The notes below the pieces were generated by a model. The model saw nothing but the letters and a program-made list of their open reading frames with translations. It had not been told where the DNA came from and ran no database searches. DNA of 64,000 bases from DASXKD01 sp963734725 (GTDB lineage Bacteria > Actinomycetota > Actinomycetes > Streptosporangiales > Streptosporangiaceae), in contig CAVTIX010000022.1 of assembly GCA_963734725.1 (NCBI GenBank), positions 62,001-126,000 on the forward strand, written 5' to 3'. Each line of letters opens with the position of its first letter. The first letter of the stretch is position 1. A program made the position numbers and the translations under genes. Below are positions 54,913-61,087 of this stretch, piece by piece.

Positions 54913-55406
54913 GCCCCGCTGACCGGCCCCTGGGCCCTGACGAGGAACTGGAAGGCAGCGGGCGCATTGGTGCACTTGCCTGCGGAGTTGCGGGCAGCGA
55001 CCTCGGTGATGTTCAGCCGGTAGATGCCGTGGCCGCTGATCCCGGCGTAGGCGCCCGTGCCGTTGCTGAGCGTGTAGGTGCCGTTCTGCGCGAGATGGAA
55101 GATGCAGGTCCTGGGGTTGAAGCGCGGGGTGCCGATGCCCTTGGAATGGGTGATCAGGAACGACCCGTCCGGGAACACGGCATTGTCTACCTTGTTGCCC
55201 GGTTTATCGACGCCGCCTGCGTTGATCGAGCCCGTGACGATGATGCTCCTCGGCGCGCTGTTACTCGGGTTAGTACCCATGATCGTCACATGGATGTACC
55301 CGGGCTGGCTGCCGCTGGCGGCTGCGCCGGTGATGCCAGTCAGCGCTAGTGCCCCGGCGACCGCGACGGCGCTGCCGATCCCGAGCATCCTCTTGCTGAG
55401 CTTCAT
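54909..55406 (-). CDS. Secreted barrel-like protein 1 (AOC/dirigent-like pattern)
   Basis: A 165-aa protein with a signal peptide (MKLSKRMLGIGSAVAVAGAL...AAAS). The mature part has GTPRFNPRTC, QNGTYTLSNGTGAYAGISGH then GIYRLNITEVAARNSAGKC. The GTGxYAGxxGxG motif is typical of small secreted beta-barrels of the allene-oxide-cyclase/dirigent-like type; this is a pattern match, not a proven homology. Two Cys could form a disulfide. ATG 55406 follows CGGAGGGGAACC. It is a close paralogue of 57590-58099. Confidence 0.85.
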   Translation of the reverse strand: MKLSKRMLGIGSAVAVAGALALTGITGAAASGSQPGYIHVTIMGTNPSNSAPRSIIVTGSINAGGVDKPGNKVDNAVFPDGSFLITHSKGIGTPRFNPRTCIFHLAQNGTYTLSNGTGAYAGISGHGIYRLNITEVAARNSAGKCTNAPAAFQFLVRAQGPVSGA

Positions 55407-55517
55407 GTGGTTCCCCTCCGTTGCGGTGAAAGGCCAAGTGGCCCGGCAGCGTTTGTACCACATCTGCCGGGCCGCCTTGACCCCCCCCGCCTACCCGGTG
55501 CGGCTGAACCATGGGGC
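55407..55517. other. Promoter region of barrel protein 1
   Basis: About 110 bp between the barrel-protein start and the IS5-like remnant; no gene seen. Confidence 0.4.
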
Positions 55518-55625
55518 TGGGGGCGGTCCCGTGGCGGGCTGCCTGCCAAGATCCACCTGTCGTGTGTGCAGGGCCAGAAACCGCTGTCGATCGTGATCAC
55601 CGCCGGGCAGCGGGGCGACGGGACC
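55503..55625 (+). pseudogene. IS5-family transposase remnant
   Basis: The translated segment WGWGRSRGGLPAKIHLSCVQ followed by GQKPLSIVITAGQRGD matches the conserved block around the DDE domain of IS5-type transposases (GRSRGGLTTKIHLACDGxGxPLxxxxTxGQxxD). Nothing upstream or downstream in the same frame continues the transposase, so it is a short relic. Confidence 0.8.
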
Positions 55626-55672
55626 GCTGGCACCCCCCCTGCGGTCCCGGCCTCCGGGCGTCAGTACGACGC

Positions 55673-55807
55673 CTACTCGTGCTCGCGGTTGACACGCCGC
55701 AGCGCCTCGGCCACGTCCCCGGGGTCGGCGCCGTGGAAGTGAAGGTGCACCTCGGCGGGCCGCTCGATCGCCGGGCGCCGCGCCGCTGGGAGCGGTGGTG
55801 CGGGCAC
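55673..55807 (-). CDS. Small ORF, VHLHFHG/VNREHE family
   Basis: A 44-codon frame from GTG 55807: PAIERPAEVHLHFHGADPGD then VAEALRRVNREHE and stop. The composition looks coding. Similar C-termini occur as remnants at about 54420-54445 (VNREHG) and 57408-57470 (SAPGAEDVTAILADANRDRG), so this is a family in this region. No function known. It follows the 63-aa ORF at 55822 and may share its transcript. Confidence 0.5.
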   Translation of the reverse strand: MPAPPLPAARRPAIERPAEVHLHFHGADPGDVAEALRRVNREHE

Positions 55808-55821
55808 GCTCGGGTAAGGAG

Positions 55822-56013
55822 CTATCCGGTGTTGTCCTCGGGGGGCCTGGTCTTCGGCGGGATCTGGTCGGCGCCGAGTTCGCGGCGGACCGCCATCTCC
55901 AGGTCGCCCAGGATGCCCGCGATCCGTGCCATCACCTGCATCCGCGCCTCATCCGAGCGGAACCGCGCGGGGTTCACCGTCACCGGCCCCGCCTCGGCGA
56001 ACAGCAGCACCAT
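55822..56013 (-). CDS. Hypothetical 63-aa protein
   Basis: Starts MVLLFAEAGPVTVNPARFRS, followed by DEARMQVMARIAGILGDLEM and AVRRELGADQIPPKTRPPED. The charged helical composition and strong third-position GC support a real gene. It ends 14 bases before the start of the 44-aa ORF. No recognised family. Confidence 0.55.
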   Translation of the reverse strand: MVLLFAEAGPVTVNPARFRSDEARMQVMARIAGILGDLEMAVRRELGADQIPPKTRPPEDNTG

Positions 56014-56227
56014 CGTGACCCCGGGGATATCGCCCTGCCGCGCCTAGTGTCCCGCCTGACCTTTGAAATCAGGGGTTTCCCGGATTCCTACATCCTCCGC
56101 CGAGGCGTAAAGTCCAGGTAATTAGCGGGACCGGTGGGGGTAAAACCCGCAGTGCGCAAGCGGGGGGCGAGGAGGCCCAGTTACTGATCACCGGCCGCCC
56201 GCATGCCAGGGAGCGGAGGCTAGGACA
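56014..56227. other. Upstream region of the collagen-like gene
   Basis: About 210 bp, with an AT-richer stretch GACCTTTGAAATCAGGGGTT near 56060. GGGAGCGGAGGCTAGGACA directly precedes the start of the collagen-like gene. Confidence 0.45.
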
Positions 56228-57109
56228 GTGAAACGATCTGCGATCATTGCAATCAGCGCAGCCAGCGGGCTCGCCTTGCTAGCCGGTGGTACCGCCGCGG
56301 GCGCGGCCATCGCCGGTCCGGTCGGCGGTGACGGGACCATTCACGGCTGTTACGACGTTGGCGGCAATGTCAAAGTCATCGACGCCTCGGCTACCTGCCC
56401 GAAGGGGTACACCGCGCTGAACTGGAGCCAGACCGGGCCGAAAGGCCCGGCGGGCGCCACTGGCCCGGCAGGCCCGCAGGGACCGGCAGGCGCGGTCGGC
56501 CCGCAGGGAGCCAAGGGTGACACCGGAGTCACCGGCCCGCAGGGACCGAAAGGCGATACGGGGGACCAGGGGCCAGCAGGCCCGGCGGGTCCGCCGGGGG
56601 CGAAAGGCGACACGGGGGACACAGGGCCGGCCGGGCCGCAAGGAGACCCGGGACCGGCCGGTCCCGCGGGCACCACCGGGCAGACGTCAGCCACCGTCGT
56701 CGGCACCGACGGCTTGGCCGTCGCCCCCTCAACGCCCCTGACCCAAGTCCCCGGGCTTAGCCAGACCGTCACGGTACCGGCGAATGGCCTGGTGCTGATC
56801 AGCACACACGGTGGGATGGTGTGTGCCAGCACCAGCCCGAGCGGCTTTTCATTCGTGCAGCTCGGGGTCCGTGTTGACGGCGCGGTCGTCAGGGGTATGG
56901 GCCAGCTAGTGGTCCCGGCGAACACGGCAAGTTCGGTAGGGTTTAGCATCCAGAACTGGGCCCTGGAGGGCACGGTGCCGCTGACCGCGGGCCAGCACAC
57001 CATCTCTGTCACCGTCAACGGTACCGGGGTAGGCGACTCCGCTTTGGTCAGCGGTGGCCCCGCCAGCCTTGCGGTGGGCACCCTGACCGTCACCATCCTG
57101 AACACCTAG
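56228..57109 (+). CDS. Secreted collagen-like protein
   Basis: A 293-aa protein. Signal peptide MKRSAIIAISAASGLALLAG... to about residue 30. Then an N-terminal segment TIHGCYDVGGNVKVIDASAT CPKGYTALNW (two Cys), then 28 uninterrupted Gly-X-Y triplets (residues 70-153, such as GPKGPAGATGPAGPQGPAGA and GAKGDTGDTGPAGPQGDPGP). A beta-rich C-terminal head of about 140 residues follows (TVTVPANGLVLISTHGGMVC ... LAVGTLTVTILNT). The layout is a bacterial collagen with a trimerising or binding domain. GTG 56228 has GGAGG upstream. It lies between the two barrel-protein genes. Confidence 0.93.
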   Translation: MKRSAIIAISAASGLALLAGGTAAGAAIAGPVGGDGTIHGCYDVGGNVKVIDASATCPKGYTALNWSQTGPKGPAGATGPAGPQGPAGAVGPQGAKGDTGVTGPQGPKGDTGDQGPAGPAGPPGAKGDTGDTGPAGPQGDPGPAGPAGTTGQTSATVVGTDGLAVAPSTPLTQVPGLSQTVTVPANGLVLISTHGGMVCASTSPSGFSFVQLGVRVDGAVVRGMGQLVVPANTASSVGFSIQNWALEGTVPLTAGQHTISVTVNGTGVGDSALVSGGPASLAVGTLTVTILNT

Positions 57110-57179
57110 GACAGCCGCCCGCGCCCACGCGCCCGGGCCGGGCTCTACCCTCCCGGCCAGGACGCCGGGCTTAGCCGTC

Positions 57180-57346
57180 CCCGGCCCCGGGCGGGTGCTG
57201 GTGTCGTGGGAGCGGTGCCACTGCGCCCCGGCTCGCGCCGCGCACCCGGACCGGCACGACTGGGGGCACCTCACGGTTGAGTGCGGGGTGACCGGGTGCC
57301 GTTCCAAGTGGTTTTCGCCGCAGCATGAGCCGGGCGCGCTGGCGTG
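57180..57346 (+). pseudogene. 5'-truncated copy C of the GRVLV Cys/Trp-rich family
   Basis: PGPGRVLVSWERCHCAPARA followed by AHPDRHDWGHLTVECGVTGC and RSKWFSPQHEPGALA, then stop. It matches copy B (54625) from GPGRVLV to the HxP end but lacks the CENGHEW N-terminus and a convincing start. Confidence 0.65.
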
Positions 57347-57407
57347 AAGCGGCCCGGGGTGGCGAGGGGGGATTCGCCATACCCCGGGCCGTTGATTGTG
57401 GAACGAG

Positions 57408-57470
57408 CTAGCCTCGGTCCCGGTTCGCATCGGCGAGGATCGCGGTTACGTCCTCGGCGCCGGGGGCGCT
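57408..57470 (-). pseudogene. C-terminal remnant of the VNREHE family
   Basis: LSAPGAEDVTAILADANRDR-G then stop, with an in-frame stop just upstream. Compare GADPGDVAEALRRVNREHE at 55673. Confidence 0.5.
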
Positions 57471-57589
57471 CAATAACCGTCAGCCGATTCGGGCCGGGCC
57501 GACCCAGGCGCCCTGGCCAGCGGTTCTGTGGGCATGGCCCGGCTCGAACGGGCCGTCAGCCTGGCTGAGCATGCCGGCCATCGTTTCGG

Positions 57590-58099
57590 TTACAGGCTGA
57601 CCGGGCCTTGTGCCTTGATGATCTGCTGGAACGCCGTGGGCGGCAGCTTATTGCTGCACTTTCCGGCCGCGTTGCGGGCGGCGACGATCAGGATGTTCAG
57701 CCGGTAGATCCCGTGCCCGCTGATCCCCGCGTACGCCCCGGTGCCACCGCTCAGCCGGTAGGTGCCGTTCAAGGTGATGGTGCTCAGGCACGTCTTGGGG
57801 TTGAACCGCGGGGTGCCGGTGCCGCCGGAGTGCGCGATCTTGAACGTCCCGTTCGGGAACACCACGGTGTCCACCTTGTTGCCCGGGTGGTCCACGCCGC
57901 CTGCGGTGAACACGCCCCTGGCGATGATGCTCGACGGCGCGTTATTGGCGGGGTTTGAGTTCATGAGCTGGAAGAACTCGGTACCGGAACTGCCCGTGGC
58001 CTGGCTGGCGCTGGCCACGGTCAGGCCGGTGGCGGCCACCGCCCCGGCCACCGCGACCACGCTCACCCCTGCGAGGATCTTGCTTCTGAGCTTCATCAT
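57590..58099 (-). CDS. Secreted barrel-like protein 2 (paralogue of 54909-55406)
   Basis: A 169-aa protein, with signal peptide MMKLRSKILAGVSVVAVAGA...ASAS. The mature part shares SNPANNAPSSII, AGGVDHPGNKVDTVVFPNGT, GTPRFNPKTC, GTGAYAGISGHGIYRLNI and VAARNAAGKC with the first barrel protein. ATG 58099 lies eight bases after GGAGG. Two copies flanking a collagen-like gene suggest duplication within an exported-protein cluster. The fold assignment (AOC/dirigent-like barrel) rests on the GTGxYAGxxGxG pattern only. Confidence 0.85.
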   Translation of the reverse strand: MMKLRSKILAGVSVVAVAGAVAATGLTVASASQATGSSGTEFFQLMNSNPANNAPSSIIARGVFTAGGVDHPGNKVDTVVFPNGTFKIAHSGGTGTPRFNPKTCLSTITLNGTYRLSGGTGAYAGISGHGIYRLNILIVAARNAAGKCSNKLPPTAFQQIIKAQGPVSL

Positions 58100-58435
58100 G
58101 ATCAATTCCTCCCGTTGGCTGATGGTGATTGAAGGCCCCCGGCCTGGCCTTCTGAGAGGAGTTGGGCCGGGGCCGCCTGTTGGCGAGTTGTCCGCTACCC
58201 GGCTGGGCCGCGTTCATGCGGCGTGAAAGGCCGGGCCAGCACCCAGGCGGATGAGCGCGCGGTGGGCCCGGGGCGCACGGAGAGCGGTTGACCGCGCGCC
58301 CCGGGGGCTAGGCAGTTGTCAGGCGCGGGGCCGCCTGGCGGGCATGTAATGGCCTGGGGCGGGCGCCCCCAGGCTCCCGCCCCAGGCCCCCTCTTCCCCG
58401 GAAGAGGGAATCAGCCGCTACCCGGGTGCGCCGGG
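58100..58435. other. Gene-free stretch downstream of barrel protein 2
   Basis: About 330 bp, very GC-rich, with CCTGGGGCGGGCGCCCCCAGG near 58353 and CCCCTCTTCCCCGGAAGAGGG near 58390 as hairpin candidates. No supported gene. Confidence 0.4.
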
Positions 58436-58683
58436 ATTATGCGGGAGCGGTGGTTGACGCCGAGGGCCATCGACAGCCGGTCCCAGCGGCTGGCGGAAGG
58501 CGCCGCGGTGCAAGTGGTGAGTTCGTCCGCATCGCCCAGATCAACGGCCCGCTACAGGATGCGATCAAGCTGGCGGTCTACCTGGAGGGCTGGCGGCCGA
58601 CGTTCTCCGCCAACTCGGCCGAGCGCAACGGATATCAGCCAGCGGGCGTGATCGGCATGGCCGGGCCGCATGTCGCCCCTTAG
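58436..58683 (+). pseudogene. Broken hypothetical ORF
   Basis: One frame gives MRERWLTPRAIDSRSQRLAE then GAAVQVV, and another continues as VRIAQINGPLQDAIKLAVYL then EGWRPTFSANSAERNGYQPA. Both halves look coding but are in different frames, so a frameshifted gene is likely. Family not recognised. Confidence 0.4.
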
Positions 58684-58934
58684 ATGTTCGACCCGCCTGA
58701 AGTGCTGGAGCGGCAACCCGTCTGGTGTGTCAAGACGGACCTGGAGACGTGGACCGCCCGGCAGGACGGCCAGGTGTTCTTGACCGGCAACACGATCATG
58801 TCCACATTTCGCCGCATACGGGGGGCCGTTCCGGGGGCGGAGCATTTATGACCCGCTGGCGAACATTTACGACCTGGGGCTGATCGTCCAGCGGCTCAGC
58901 TTCGGCATCAGCGCGGCCACGCTGGGGTCCTGAC
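58684..58934 (+). pseudogene. Broken hypothetical ORF
   Basis: MFDPPEVLERQPVWCVKTDL then ETWTARQDGQVFLTGNTIMS reads into stop in one frame. FAAYGGPFRGRSIYDPLANI then YDLGLIVQRLSFGISAATLG continues coherently in the next. A frameshift near 58805-58825 is likely. No family recognised. Confidence 0.4.
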
Positions 58935-59113
58935 CTGCTCCTGCGAGTCACAGATATTACGTGCTCGCCGCTAGGTTCCGACCTGCGTTTCCGCAGGTGA
59001 GCATACCGCTGACTCGGTCATAGTCCGCGGCTACCTCGGTTGACTACGAGCCAGGATCAGCCTGTTGCCAGGCCGACCCTGATCCTGCTTCCGGCCCGGC
59101 GGTGAGCAGCGCG
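58935..59113. other. Spacer with hairpin
   Basis: About 180 bp. GACCTGCGTTTCCGCAGGTGAG near 58980 is a perfect 7-bp-stem hairpin. No gene seen. Confidence 0.4.
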
Positions 59114-59290
59114 TCAGCTCCGCGGCCGTGAGTAGCGCGTCAGCTCCGCGGCCGTGAGCAGAGCGCCAGCCCGGGCGGCAGTGCGCAGAGCGCCGGCCCC
59201 GGCGGCGGCGAACAGAGCGCCGGCCCCGGCGGCGGTGAACAGAGCGCCAGCCCCGGCGGCGGTGAACAGCGCACCGGCCCGGCCGCCCAG
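59102..59290. repeat. Tandem repeat array (26/27-bp units)
   Basis: About seven units. Two read GTGAGCAGCGCGTCAGCTCC-like (26 bp) and at least four read GTGAACAGAGCGCCGGCCCC-like (27 bp, ending GGCGGCG). On the minus strand the 27-bp units encode AGALFTAAG repeats. Confidence 0.85.
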
Positions 59291-59350
59291 AAGGCGCCGG
59301 GCCGGTGCGCTGCTTAGGACATGCTCGGGCTTGGGCGGGACGGCGGTCAT
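59114..59350 (-). CDS. Repeat-encoded hypothetical protein (AGALFTAAG repeats)
   Basis: A 78-codon frame. It starts MTAVPPKPEHVLSSAPARRL, then LGGR followed by five 9-residue repeats of AGALFTAAG type, then LTRYSRPRS. It may be a real alanine-rich protein or only the open face of a tandem repeat; the 26-bp units would break the frame further on. Low confidence. Confidence 0.35.
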   Translation of the reverse strand: MTAVPPKPEHVLSSAPARRLLGGRAGALFTAAGAGALFTAAGAGALFAAAGAGALRTAARAGALLTAAELTRYSRPRS

Positions 59351-59415
59351 CCCGCGGCCCCGAGGAAGCCGCCTGGCGGCCTCTAGAGCTATCCGTGCGT
59401 CCGGGGCAGCTGTCG

Positions 59416-59766
59416 TCAGCCTCCAGGCGGGCTGTCGGCAGCCCCCGGCGTCTGCGCGTACTGGCCATTCCCGCCGTCGGCGGGTTGGCCGTTGGACTCC
59501 CTGACCCGCATACCCGGAACGTGGTCATGGATGGCCTCGGCGGCCTTGGCCCGGGCCGCGCCCGCGCGGTCCGCCACCTTACCTCCGGCCGTCTTGGCAT
59601 AGCCCGCTGCTTGGGCCTGGAGCACACCGGCCGCTTGCTGCACCGACGGGTTGTCCGCGACCTTGCGGGCCAGTCGCCGCATCTGCTCATAGCGCTCTCG
59701 GCCTGCCCGGGTACCTATGACGAAGCCGATCCCCAGGCCAGCAAAGAATACGACGCGGTACCGCAT
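59416..59766 (-). CDS. YtxH-like small membrane-associated protein
   Basis: A 116-aa protein with a short N-terminal transmembrane helix (MRYRVVFFAGLGIGFVIGTR), the AGRERYEQMRRLARKV motif of YtxH-like proteins, and an Ala/Gln/Lys-rich amphipathic region (QQAAGVLQAQAAGYAKTAGG). The C-terminus is disordered. ATG 59766 follows AGAGAGGTGCC. It lies beside tRNA-Asn, a common actinobacterial setting, which marks the return to core sequence after the accessory region. Confidence 0.85.
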   Translation of the reverse strand: MRYRVVFFAGLGIGFVIGTRAGRERYEQMRRLARKVADNPSVQQAAGVLQAQAAGYAKTAGGKVADRAGAARAKAAEAIHDHVPGMRVRESNGQPADGGNGQYAQTPGAADSPPGG

Positions 59767-60009
59767 CTGGCACCTCTCTTAAACTGCGTTCGCCGAATGG
59801 ACCTGCGGAGTTGACTTCCCCGCCAGGTGGGAACCTATTCGCCGCGACGCCATCTTCCGCCGCGAGCGCCCCCAGCCTGGCCGGTCCCGGAGCGTCCTGA
59901 ACCCACATGCGGCGGGCGCATCAGTCGCTTCCCAGGTGCGCTACCCTTATCTGCGCGACACCTCAGCGTGCACGCGGCGCCACCAGCACCCGCGCCTCGC
60001 GCAAGCCAA
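59767..60009. other. Promoter region of tRNA-Asn and YtxH-like gene
   Basis: A 243-bp divergent spacer; CTACCCTTATCTGCGCGACA near 59941 is a plausible -10 region for the tRNA. No gene. Confidence 0.4.
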
Positions 60010-60085
60010 TCCCGCGTAGCTCAATCGGCAGAGCGTCCGGCTGTTAACCGGCAGGTTATAGGTTCGAGTCCTATCGCGGGAGCCA
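60010..60085 (+). tRNA. tRNA-Asn (anticodon GUU)
   Basis: Cloverleaf is clear: acceptor TCCCGCG/CGCGGGA, D-arm AGCTCAATCGGCAGAGC, anticodon stem-loop CCGGCTGTTAACCGG with GTT at 60043-60045, T-arm TATAGGTTCGAGTCCTATCG with GGTTCGAGTCC. The 3' CCA is encoded. An integrated element follows directly, so the 3' end is the probable attachment site. Confidence 0.97.
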
Positions 60086-60420
60086 CAGTTTCAGCAGGTC
60101 AACCCCGGTGCGCACCGGGGCTGACTCGTTTCGTGCCAGACACATGCCAGACACCGGCAACTGCGTGTGTGACTAGAGAAACCTGTGTAATCTGTTGGTA
60201 GTTACGGCACTCGCGCGGTCACAACCCGGGATGGCAAGGGGCCGCGCTTCCCGCGCCGTGCGTAACCACGCCGTATCCCGCTTCGGCGGGCGAGACCACC
60301 CATTGCGCGGTGGCGGGCTCAGCCCGTAAACGATGATTTCTCGTCGGCGCAGGCCGGTGGGCGCGGTGGGCAGGGGTTGGCTGAGTGCCTCTTAGGTGAT
60401 CTACGCCTGGAGGCACACGC
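60086..60420. other. Left-end region of the integrated element
   Basis: A 335-bp stretch after the tRNA. It has a palindrome CCCCGGTGCGCACCGGGG (60105-60122), a likely terminator, and the direct repeat TGCCAGACACATGCCAGACAC (60136-60156), which resembles integrase arm-type sites. Beyond that is an AT-richer segment GAGAAACCTGTGTAATCTGT near 60177. No integrase gene is present in this stretch. Confidence 0.5.
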
Positions 60421-60633
60421 ATGCCCCGTACCATCCGTCGCGCCCCCGACCGCCGCGCCGGCGTCAAGGCCAGCGCCGCCTACGCCGGCGTCTGCGAGAA
60501 GACCATCCGCAACTGGATCGCGGCCGGGCTGATCACCGGGTACCGCGTCGGCCCCAAGCTCATCCAGTGCGACCTGAGCGAGATCGACCGCATCATCCGC
60601 CCCGTCCCCGCGGGCGGCGGCGATGCCGCCTAA
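60421..60633 (+). CDS. Excisionase-like helix-turn-helix protein
   Basis: A 70-aa protein: KASAAYAGVCEKTIRNWIAA then GLITGYRVGPKLIQCDLSEI DRIIRPV. The HTH with YAGVCEKTIRNWIAAGLITGYRVG and the following Leu-rich strand match MerR/Xis-type small DNA-binding proteins of integrative elements. ATG 60421 lies after TGGAGGCACACGC. Its stop overlaps the next start, indicating an operon. Confidence 0.85.
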   Translation: MPRTIRRAPDRRAGVKASAAYAGVCEKTIRNWIAAGLITGYRVGPKLIQCDLSEIDRIIRPVPAGGGDAA

Positions 60634-61087
60634 TGCAGAACGCTCCCCTCGGCGGGAGGGGAGCGCCCAGGACGCGGCTACGTCAGCACCTACGCTACAC
60701 GGTGCCGCGGACGGCCGGTCGTGCTCGTGGTGCCATGGCCCGCTGCCACCCCGCAGGCGCCGGTTCTGCTGCGACGATCACCGGCGCCGGGGGCAGAAGT
60801 CCGAGCGGGTCATCGAGAACAGCGACTACGCCGATGGGCTCAACCGGCAGATCCGCAAGATGGGCTCTCGTGCGTCCGGTGACGTGGATGCCCTCGGCTG
60901 GCTTGCCGGGGCAGTCGAGTATGCCCGCGAGGCGCTGGCCATGGCGGTGGACGGCTACCGCGCCAGGGGCTACTCAGACGGCGAGATCGGGGCCGCCCTG
61001 GACATCACCCGCCAGGCAGTCGGCCAGCGATTCGGGCGTAAACGGGATGTTCACACCGGACCGGCGGAATCCGGGGTGGCGGGGTGA
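60623..61087 (+). CDS. Zinc-cluster and HTH domain protein of the integrated element
   Basis: A 154-aa protein. A Cys/His module is visible in CSWCHGPLPPRRRRFCCDDH (CxxC ... CCxxH). The C-terminal part RARGYSDGEIGAALDITRQA then VGQRFGRKRD resembles an HTH. Between them lies a helical segment (LGWLAGAVEYAREALAMAVD). Role unknown; likely a regulator of the element. ATG 60623 overlaps the upstream stop; its own stop overlaps the next GTG. Confidence 0.75.
   Translation: MPPNAERSPRREGSAQDAATSAPTLHGAADGRSCSWCHGPLPPRRRRFCCDDHRRRGQKSERVIENSDYADGLNRQIRKMGSRASGDVDALGWLAGAVEYAREALAMAVDGYRARGYSDGEIGAALDITRQAVGQRFGRKRDVHTGPAESGVAG

Larger units (their letters stand above)
57110..57589. other. Intergenic stretch with two gene remnants
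   Basis: A 480-bp region after the collagen-like gene. It contains GRVLV family copy C (57180-57346) and the C-terminal remnant at 57408-57470. Otherwise no gene is supported. Confidence 0.5.

Noticed and set aside
59102..59290. CRISPR array
   Set aside because: 26/27-bp units are contiguous with no unique spacers and no cas genes nearby.
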